Positions 1 through 5,782 of a stretch of 7,252 nt of DNA are shown here, in pieces. Positions within the stretch are counted from its first letter, which is position 1, and each line of letters begins with the position of its first letter. The notes under the pieces were generated by a model that was given only the letters and a program-made list of their open reading frames with translations, was not told the DNA's origin and searched no databases. The position numbers were made by a program, and so were the translations under genes. Source of the DNA: an uncultured Bacilli bacterium (GTDB taxonomy: Bacteria; Bacillota_I; Bacilli_A; RF39; UBA660). Location: positions 1 to 7,252 of the forward strand of contig CAPQQE010000068.1 of NCBI GenBank assembly GCA_948687865.1, read 5' to 3'.

Positions 1-23
1 AATAGTACACATTATATTATGCA

Positions 24-893
24 TCAAAAATCTAAAGTATCATCATTTTTAATGTCAAAATGCCTAAATGAAACACCATGTAGTAACATATTCATTCGTG
101 CTAAGTTGTATGTGGTAGAATTAAATTCCTGTCCATAATAAGATACCACTTTAGTTTCTTTTCCAACTCTTAATAGTAATGATCCTGATCCACAGGTAGG
201 ATCATATACAGATTGAAGTTTAGATTTATTTATAGTAACCAATTTTGCAAGAATTCTTGATACTTGTTGTGGGGTATAGAATTCTCCTGCTTTTTTACCT
301 GCTGATGCTGCAAAATTAGAAATTAAATATTCATAAGCATCTCCTAAGACATCAATTTCTGCATCTTCATGATGAAAATCAATATCATTAATCTTTAACA
401 TAATTGTTGAAATTAATTTAGTTCTATCTGCTTCACCTCTACCAAGTTTAGAGTTATTTAAATCCATATCTTCAAAAAGATTCTCAAAGTCATCTTCAGA
501 TTCATTTCCTAAAGTAGATTCAGATATTGAGTTAATTGCTTTTTGGAGCATTGATATATCAAATTTCCCAGTTTTTATTTTATCTATTAAAGTACTCCAT
601 AGATAATCTGGTTCAATAAAATATCCAATATTTTCATCTTCAATTAAATCTCCTTTAAATTCGTCAACTCTACTTTTATCATCAAACATATCAACATACT
701 TTTTTGTATTTCTAAGCATTGTGTTTTCTACATAGTTAACTAAGTTTTCAGATAAATATCTATAAAATATTAATCCTAAAATATAATTTTTAAAATCATT
801 AGCATCCATATTACCTCTTAAGGTATTAGCAATACTCCACAATTGTTTTTGTAGTTCTGCTTGCTGTGATTGTTGTTTTTCTTCTCTAGACAT
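24..893 (-). pseudogene. hsdM: Type I modification methylase subunit M (HsdM), C-terminally truncated
   Basis: This is the adenine N6-methyltransferase subunit of the type I system, which with HsdS marks host DNA and is required for restriction. Residues about 10-140 are the N-terminal helical domain (QLWSIANTLRGNMDANDFKN and onward). Then comes the methylase domain with GEFYTPQQVSRIL (SAM-binding motif X region) and DPTCGSGSLLLRVGKE (motif I). It ends at DIKNDDTLDF and TGA after 289 residues, where relatives continue to about 500 residues. The catalytic NPPF/Y motif IV normally lies a short way beyond this point and is absent. The last 23 bases of the window match no methylase frame, so this is a breakpoint rather than a simple stop mutation. 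It is the second gene of the hsdR-hsdM operon, ten bases after hsdR. hsdS would be expected further left, outside the window. The modification activity should be lost. Confidence 0.85.
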
Positions 894-898
894 ATGTA

Positions 899-903
899 CC
901 TCC
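899..903 (-). promoter_or_regulatory. Ribosome binding site of hsdM
   Basis: GGAGG sits five bases upstream of the ATG at 893 and overlaps the hsdR stop codon (TAG GAGG). This is a strong site and fixes the hsdM start. Confidence 0.8.
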
Positions 904-2330
904 TACATGAATTTCTTTAAAATATTTTTAATAAATTCTTTTATATTATTTTTAATAGTTCTTCTTTCCCAATAATCATCTATTTCAATTGAATCGTTTA
1001 TTTCTTTGTCTGGGAATATTCCACTATACTCATATTCATCAATAATTTGTTTTAATCTATCAAGATTAATATCATTATTACTAGCAAATTTTTTTATTTC
1101 TTTTTCTCTTTCTTTATTCATATGGTTATCTAATGCTTCATCAATAGAATCATCTTCTTTTAAAGTTGGTAATATTGAAGTTAAGAAACTTTTAATTAAA
1201 TCTGCTTTTAAGAACAATTCATCATCTGTAATATTTACTAATTTACTTTGAATATCAATAATATCTTTTTGCTTCTGCTCTTCATTTGATAAATCAACAT
1301 TTCTAATTAAGTTTAAGATATAGGAAACATTAATTTTATCTGTTTGAATTAATTCTAATGAGAATGTTACATCATTTAATATTGAACTTTTTTCTTTATC
1401 ATTTGAAAGTTTTCTATACAATTCATAATATTTACTTTTATAGTCTTCAAATATTTGAGTATTGATTAAAACTCCACAAGTATCTAAATCAAATTGATTG
1501 AATGTTTTTAAACTAACTAAAACTTTTGCAAGTTCTCTAAATGCTACTATAAATTCTTTAATATCTTCTTCACTTTCAAGTGAATCAACACTTTCTACTA
1601 CTGGAGTAATACTAAGCAATCTATCAACACACACTTTTAATTTTTCTAAGTATGTTTCATATGGTGCCATAATTACAATATCTATACTATCTGTTTGTGA
1701 AAATAATTTGACTGCCTCATCTACTCTTGTTTTAGTAGTTCTATAGCAAACTATATTCCCAAAGGGTTTCGTTTCTGTTTCAACTCTGTTTGTTCTTGAG
1801 AAAGCTTGAATTAAATCGTGATATTTCAAACTCTTATCAACATATAATGTATTTAGTCTTTTAGCATCAAATCCTGTTAATAACATATTAACAACGATTA
1901 CTATGTCTATTTCAGTATTTTTAATCTTTTTACATATATCCCTAAAATATCCATCAAAGTTATTTGAAGAAAAATTAGTATTATACATCTTATTATAATC
2001 TCTAATAATTCTATCTAAAGACTCTCTTGAATGTTCAACATCACCATCTAAGTCTTCATTTGCACCATAAGTAAATATGGCTCCTATTTTTAAATCATGA
2101 TTAATCGTTTTAAAAGTATCATAATATTTAACTAATTGTGGAATGGATGATACTGTAAATAAGGCATTATATTTTTTATCACGAGTTTTTATATTATGAT
2201 GTTTAATAATATCATTTGCTATTAAGGCAATTCTTTCATCAGCCATAAATACTTCTTCAGTATCTATCCCTTCAACCATCATATCTTCTTCTAATTCTCT
2301 TGAATTTAATTCAACAAATATCAAAAACAT
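903..2330 (-). pseudogene. hsdR: Type I restriction subunit R (HsdR), C-terminal fragment
   Basis: This is the second half of hsdR, out of frame with the first because the material between them was replaced by 26 bases. Native sequence resumes around VELNSRELEED and is convincing from VEGIDTEEVFMADERI onward. Helicase domain 2 follows with IGAIFTYGANED, then motif V IVVNMLLTGFDAKRLNTLYVDK and motif VI LIQAFSRTNRV, and a charged helical C-terminal region that in this family binds the methylase core. The ATG at 2330 lies in the left arm of the inverted repeat and would be buried in an RNA hairpin; I see no convincing Shine-Dalgarno there, so separate translation is doubtful. The stop TAG overlaps the Shine-Dalgarno of hsdM (TAGGAGGT), so the two genes were translationally coupled. 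Even if made, this piece has no nuclease or Walker A. Confidence 0.86.
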
Positions 2331-2372
2331 TTACAAAAGTATTGTGCTTTTGTAAATGTTTTTGATATTTGT
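2314..2372. repeat. Perfect 26-bp inverted repeat with 7-base spacer inside hsdR
   Basis: Bases 2314-2339 and 2347-2372 are exact reverse complements, separated by TATTGTG. The right arm is native hsdR (it encodes RQISKTFTK and the first base of the next codon). The left arm is an inverted copy of it sitting where motif III should be. The arms do not extend outward (A2313 against C2373). The repeat brings the TGA that ends the first hsdR fragment and the ATG at 2330 from which the second open frame begins. In mRNA it would form a 26-bp hairpin with no T-run, so it is not a standard terminator. Confidence 0.95.
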
Positions 2373-3526
2373 CTATGCATTTCTCCAAATTGACTTCTAT
2401 GACATTCATCAATTATAAATACAGTCTTTAAATCTTTATATTTTCCCATGACACTAGCATATTTAGGATTAGAACAAGCATTAGCCATTTTTTGAATAGT
2501 AGTTATTATAAGTGGCTTTGAACTATCCTTTATTTGTTTAATTAATTTATCTGTCTGATTTGTCATATCAACACAACCAGGATCAAACTTGTTAAATTCA
2601 TCTAATGTTTGCTTATCTAAGTCTTTTCTATCTACTAAAAAGAAAACTTGATTAATAGATGGCTCTAATGATAATATTTGACTTGTTTTAAATGATGTAA
2701 TAGTTTTACCAGATCCAGTTGTATGCCAAATGTATCCATTATTGCTAGTGTCTAATGCACGAGATACTATATTTTCAACAGCATAAACTTGATAAGGTCT
2801 CATAACCATTAAAGTTTTATCTGTCTTATTTATAATCATATATCTAGCTATCATTTTACCAATATTACATCTGTCTAAGAAGAATACACAAAATTGTTCT
2901 AAATTAGTAATTCTATTATTATCTACATCAGTCCAATAAAAAGTAAATCCATAATTTAATTCTTGATCACCATTAGCAAAATATTTCGTATCTACACCAT
3001 TACTAATAACAAATAATTGAATATATTTATAAAGTCCTGTATAGGAATGCCTTTTATATCTTTTAATTTGATTAAAAGCTTCCTTCATATCATTTCCTCT
3101 TCTTTTAAGTTCAATCTGTACAAGAGGAAGTCCATTTATTAGAATAGTAACATCGTATCTATTAACATATTTACCTTCAACTGTCGTTTGATGTGTAACT
3201 TGAAAAATATTCTTACACCAATCATTTTTATTAAATAATTCAATATATACTTTAGAGCCATCATCTCTTTCAATAAATTGTTTTTGCCTTAATTCATTTG
3301 CACTTTGATAAACACCTTTACCAGATATCTTTACCATTAATTTTTCAAATTCTTTATCAGATAAAGGCTCATTTTTTAATTCAATTTTATTATGTTTATT
3401 AATCTGTTCTCTAAAATTGTTTTCTAAATCTTTAACATCGTTTATTTGTACTTTTTCATATCCTTGTTTAACCAGTTGGTCTATCATTCTATTTTCTAAT
3501 CTTGATTCACTTTCATAAGTACCCAT
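2321..3526 (-). pseudogene. hsdR: Type I restriction subunit R (HsdR), N-terminal fragment
   Basis: This is the N-terminal part of the motor and nuclease subunit of a type I restriction enzyme, which cuts DNA after ATP-driven translocation. The sequence resembles the EcoR124 (IC) branch. The PD-(D/E)XK nuclease is visible as D125 in the RYDVTILING strand and E139-L-K141 in VQIELKRRG. The helicase part then starts with RPYQ (243-246), Walker A TTGSGKT (269-275), the motif Ia strand VFFLVDRKDLDKQT, and motif II IIDECHRSQFG (DECH 373-376). Homology stops after TKAQYF (residue 397). The next codons (C-K-C-F, TGA) come from an inverted copy of the preceding sequence. Motif III (normally GFTGTP) and about 50 following codons are missing. 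I start it at 3526 because of the AGGTG site and the promoter position; an in-frame ATG also exists at 3553. Restriction activity should be lost. Confidence 0.88.
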
Positions 3527-3530
3527 ACTA

Positions 3531-3535
3531 CACCT
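3531..3535 (-). promoter_or_regulatory. Ribosome binding site of hsdR
   Basis: AGGTG lies four bases upstream of the ATG at 3526. It decides that start (protein beginning MGTYESES, like other HsdR proteins) over the ATG nine codons upstream at 3553. Confidence 0.6.
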
Positions 3536-3563
3536 ACTTTTTTCCCAAAACATTTATAATTCA

Positions 3564-3572
3564 ATTATACCA
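3564..3572 (-). promoter_or_regulatory. Extended -10 promoter of hsdR
   Basis: The minus strand reads TGGTATAAT: consensus TATAAT (3564-3569) with an upstream TG one base away. No clear -35 hexamer is present. The predicted start of transcription is near 3557, which argues against the ATG at 3553 as the translation start and favours the one at 3526. Confidence 0.55.
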
Positions 3573-3616
3573 TGAAATCAAACATTTTTTTAATTTTAGT
3601 CATTATTTTATCCCAG

Positions 3617-3648
3617 AAATAAAAAAATAGAAGAATTTAATCCTCTAT
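3617..3648 (-). terminator. Second, AT-rich candidate terminator
   Basis: On the minus strand ATAGAGGA pairs with TCTTCTAT (eight pairs, one G-U) around a TTAAAT loop, followed by TTTTTTTATTT. It is weaker than the hairpin at 3677-3702 but would act as a backup, isolating the Abi_2 unit from the restriction operon downstream. Confidence 0.4.
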
Positions 3649-3662
3649 GAAATATATACACT

Positions 3663-3702
3663 ATAAAAGAAAAATAGGGCTCCATCAATAAAGACAGTGC
3701 CC
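3663..3702 (-). terminator. Rho-independent terminator after the Abi_2 gene
   Basis: On the minus strand a GGGC...GCCC hairpin (3677-3702) has a 10-position stem with one A-A mismatch and two G-U pairs, and a six-base TTTATT loop. It is followed at once by a T-rich run (TATTTTTCTTTT, 3665-3676). It lies about 57 bases past the Abi_2 stop. The G/C clamp is notable in such AT-rich DNA. Confidence 0.65.
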
Positions 3703-3760
3703 ATGCAAAAGTGTAAAACACTTTTTCCTTGCATAATCATATTACCACATAATAATGATC
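3703..3760 (-). other. Two AT-rich hairpins in the 3' region of the Abi_2 gene
   Basis: Just past the Abi_2 stop the minus strand can form two stems in tandem. The first (3736-3759) pairs ATCAT(T)ATTA with TAATATGAT around a TGTGG loop, with one bulged T. The second (3703-3734) has an inner stem AAAAGTGT/ACACTTTT with a TTT loop and an outer ATGC/GCAT closure, with an AAGGA bulge. They abut the terminator hairpin at 3677-3702. I cannot tell whether this is only a structured 3' untranslated region or a separate small RNA. No small ORF of note is seen here. Confidence 0.4.
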
Positions 3761-4778
3761 ATGTCAAACTATTTTGTTCAATATTTACACTATAATGTTT
3801 TTTTATTATTTTATCAAAATAGGCATATATTGATTTTAATAGTTCATTATTATTATAGTATTCTTTATGTAAAATTATTCGTTCATAAAACAAATCATTT
3901 ATATCATTTGTAACATTTGTTTTGACACCTGTACTAGTTACAATTTCATTAAACATATAAAGAGTATAAGTTATTTGTCTTATTCTTGAATTGCTTAATT
4001 TATTATCTCTTGTTTCTTTCCCTATTCCACAATTATTTAAATAATTAACTATTTTATAATCAGGTGCAAAATTATTATCTTTTTTATCAAGATCACATAA
4101 AACACATGAATTATGAGCAACTGCATTTCTTAATTTGACAACTTCTCTTAGAATAAAAACATTTTTAATTTCATTTTTTAATTCATATTCTTTAGCAAAA
4201 AATTCATAAAAATTAACTAATTCACCAAATGTTATTATTTCTAGAAATTCCCATACAGGTATATTTTCTATTTTTGTATCACCATCTAAATCATATTTTG
4301 TAAATATTTTTTGATAATATTCACTTGTTACTTTATTTCGAATACTTTTGTGAACCTTTTTAGGAAATTTTTCATCATTAAAATCTTTTTCTAAATACAT
4401 ATTGATAATTCTATATCCATCTTCTTTATCTATGTTCTCTATTAAATTTAAAATTCTTATTTTTAAATAATGCTCAATATCAATAATCATTTTAAATAAA
4501 ACTAATCTTGATCTGTGATCAATGATAGCTAAATCCTTTAAATAAGCAAAGTCTAAGTCTATAAATTTATCAACAAACTCTCCATCAATAAAATATCTTT
4601 CAAAATTATGTTTATATGCTGTCACATTATAATAATTATTGTTATATCTTAAATACTTTTCTGATTCTAATTCAGGCATTATTTCAAATTTGATATTTTT
4701 TTCTTTTAAGTATGGAACCATTTCCGATATTTTCATCATTGGTCTTAAAGATATTTCAGTTTTACTTTCTACATCCAT
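3759..4778 (-). CDS. AbiD/AbiF-like abortive infection protein (Abi_2 family)
   Basis: This is a 339-residue protein of the Abi_2 (AbiD/AbiF) family, phage-exclusion proteins that carry a HEPN-like ribonuclease motif and are thought to kill or arrest the infected cell. Family signatures are visible. The helix DHRSRLVLFKMIIDIEHYLKIRI (residues 88-109, here with its conserved acidic and basic positions) comes first. It is followed by IPVWEFLEIITFGELVNFY (173-191) and the R-x4-H motif LRNAVAHNS (R217 to H222), the presumed RNase site. The length is typical for the family and no disruption is seen. It is preceded by its own extended -10 promoter and a good AGGAAG site, so it is a separate transcription unit, and it ends in TGA. 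The 3' side is a series of hairpins ending in terminators. The family call is strong. AbiF relatives have been reported to pair with a structured RNA antitoxin, and whether that holds here is open. Confidence 0.88.
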   Translation of the reverse strand: MDVESKTEISLRPMMKISEMVPYLKEKNIKFEIMPELESEKYLRYNNNYYNVTAYKHNFERYFIDGEFVDKFIDLDFAYLKDLAIIDHRSRLVLFKMIIDIEHYLKIRILNLIENIDKEDGYRIINMYLEKDFNDEKFPKKVHKSIRNKVTSEYYQKIFTKYDLDGDTKIENIPVWEFLEIITFGELVNFYEFFAKEYELKNEIKNVFILREVVKLRNAVAHNSCVLCDLDKKDNNFAPDYKIVNYLNNCGIGKETRDNKLSNSRIRQITYTLYMFNEIVTSTGVKTNVTNDINDLFYERIILHKEYYNNNELLKSIYAYFDKIIKKHYSVNIEQNSLT

Positions 4779-4785
4779 TCTATCA

Positions 4786-4791
4786 CTTCCT
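4786..4791 (-). promoter_or_regulatory. Ribosome binding site of the Abi_2 gene
   Basis: AGGAAG lies seven bases upstream of the ATG at 4778 and fixes that codon as the start, in preference to the MM pair 13 codons further in (residues 14-15). Confidence 0.7.
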
Positions 4792-4804
4792 AACTGCTGT
4801 AATT

Positions 4805-4813
4805 ATTATAACA
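4805..4813 (-). promoter_or_regulatory. Extended -10 promoter of the Abi_2 gene
   Basis: On the minus strand the bases read TGTTATAAT, a consensus TATAAT (4805-4810) preceded by a TGn extended -10 element. No good -35 hexamer is seen 17 bases upstream, which is usual for extended -10 promoters. Transcription would start near 4797, about 19 bases before the Abi_2 ATG. This gives the Abi_2 gene its own transcription separate from the HerA-phosphoesterase operon. Seen in sequence; activity is inferred. Confidence 0.55.
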
Positions 4814-4848
4814 TACAATTTTTAGAATTTTTATCTTTCTATGTTTTT

Positions 4849-5316
4849 TTATAATTCTCTAGGACAGTTAGGTTTATAATTTACATCATGAAATCCATAA
4901 ACTTTTTTACATTTATTACAAGTGATTCCAATAAAATCTGCTCCAATTATATTAAATCCATCACCTTTTATTACAGATATATCTTTAGAATGGCATTTTG
5001 GGCAAATAACTTCTTTCTTCATAACTTCATCTTGACTATAAACATCTCTTATTATTTCATAACCATTTTTATTATATTTAGGATAGAATTCATCTTTATT
5101 AAATAATTTAATTCTTCCAAACATAAATTCTAATTTATCAATCTGTTTTTCTGTATGAAAATGGCCACAATACCATTTATCATAATCAATATTTTCTTCT
5201 ATTTTATCTAAAAACATTTCCATAGATTTATCTACTTTAGATTGATCTAATCCTTTCATAAATACCTCAGTTGGTTCATATTTTAAAACAAGTATGAGAT
5301 AAAATAATATCAACAT
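4849..5316 (-). pseudogene. Metallophosphoesterase C-terminal part with zinc ribbon (out of frame)
   Basis: This is the distal part of the same phosphoesterase gene. Genuine homology begins at LKYEPTEVF (about residue 11). The preceding hydrophobic run MLILFYLILV is the wrong-frame reading of the DIILSHTC codons and is not a signal peptide. Motif V, WYCGHFH, supplies the last metal ligands (GHFH at residues 51-54). Joined to the N-terminal part with the missing proline restored, the protein would be about 306 residues, longer than the roughly 230-250 I expect for plain members of this group. The extra length is a C-terminal zinc ribbon with CPKC (105-108) and CNKC (133-136) about 24 residues apart, the second followed by KKVYGF. 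Such ribbons commonly bind nucleic acid or protein; the role here is unknown. I see no good ribosome binding site for separate translation. It ends in TAA about 70 bases before the Abi_2 gene. Confidence 0.82.
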
Positions 5317-5767
5317 GTTTACTACTATATTTACGTAATATCTCTTCTTTTTCTGATTCTGTTAATTGCTCATCTTTAAACCATCTATGACCATATGCTA
5401 ATCTATAATCTTTATCTACTGAATATGCCCCTCCTATAACAAGTACTGATTTACCATCTATTGTATATAGTTCACCATTTTTAGCAAATATTAAATTTGG
5501 ATATTCATCTTCAATAAATACTTTCCCACCAAATATATCAACTTCTTTATAATTTGATATATTTTCAGGTCGTTCTTCATGATTACCTTGAATACAAAAT
5601 AATTTTATATTCATATCGTTTAAATGTTTTTTAATTTTACTATCTTCTTCATTTAAACAATAATTAATACCAACATCCCCTAATATAATTAACATGTTAT
5701 CACTATTTTTTTCTATACTATGTAGTTTATAAAAATCTCTATGTACATCTCCTGTTATACAAATCAT
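5276..5767 (-). pseudogene. Calcineurin-like metallophosphoesterase, N-terminal part (frameshifted)
   Basis: This is the N-terminal part of a calcineurin-like metallophosphoesterase, an enzyme type with a two-metal centre that cleaves phosphomono- or diesters. The substrate cannot be told from the sequence. Metal-binding motifs appear in the usual order: GDVH (residues 6-9), LGDVG (29-33), GNHEERP (61-67), GGAYSVDKDYR (112-122) and SHTC (157-160). The fifth motif, GHxH, is absent here but is encoded in the +1 frame immediately downstream, in the 4849-5316 piece. After SHTC the frame reads only F-K-I and a TGA. Relatives, as I recall them, read SHTCPLKYEP at this point, and losing two bases (CC) from a CCT proline codon explains the shift exactly. 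The start is supported by an AAGGTG Shine-Dalgarno five bases upstream of the ATG and by the HerA stop 15 bases before. Without GHxH this product alone is probably inactive. Confidence 0.85.
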
Positions 5768-5782
5768 TTATTCACCTTATTT

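Noticed and set aside
24..26. TGA read as tryptophan (alternative code) rescuing hsdM and the hsdR fragment
   Set aside because: Tryptophans elsewhere are TGG, other genes use TGA as a real stop, and the sequence after the hsdM TGA does not resemble hsdM. The hsdR TGA is followed closely by TAA.
1006..1251. Plus-strand open frame inside hsdR
   Set aside because: It is a serine/leucine-rich shadow of the AT-rich hsdR coding strand, with no recognisable family. The same applies to the plus-strand frames at 1498-1746, 4639-4854 and 4888-5106.
2314..2372. Inverted repeat as an invertible phase-variation switch or terminator
   Set aside because: Inverting the 7-base spacer would not restore the missing motif III codons, and no T-run follows the hairpin. 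It is better explained as a mutational foldback.
3677..3702. GGGCACTGTC... as the end of an insertion sequence
   Set aside because: It vaguely resembles IS termini, but no transposase, matching opposite end or target duplication is visible, and the hairpin plus T-run fits a terminator.
5285..5300. Programmed +1 frameshift at TTT-AAA-A in the phosphoesterase
   Set aside because: A slip there would drop residues of the conserved SHTCPLKYEP stretch, and no stimulatory element is evident. A two-base deletion explains the data more simply.
5284..5316. Hydrophobic N-terminus (MLILFYLILV) as a signal or membrane segment
   Set aside because: It is the wrong-frame reading of the codons for DIILSHTC. 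True homology starts at LKYEP.
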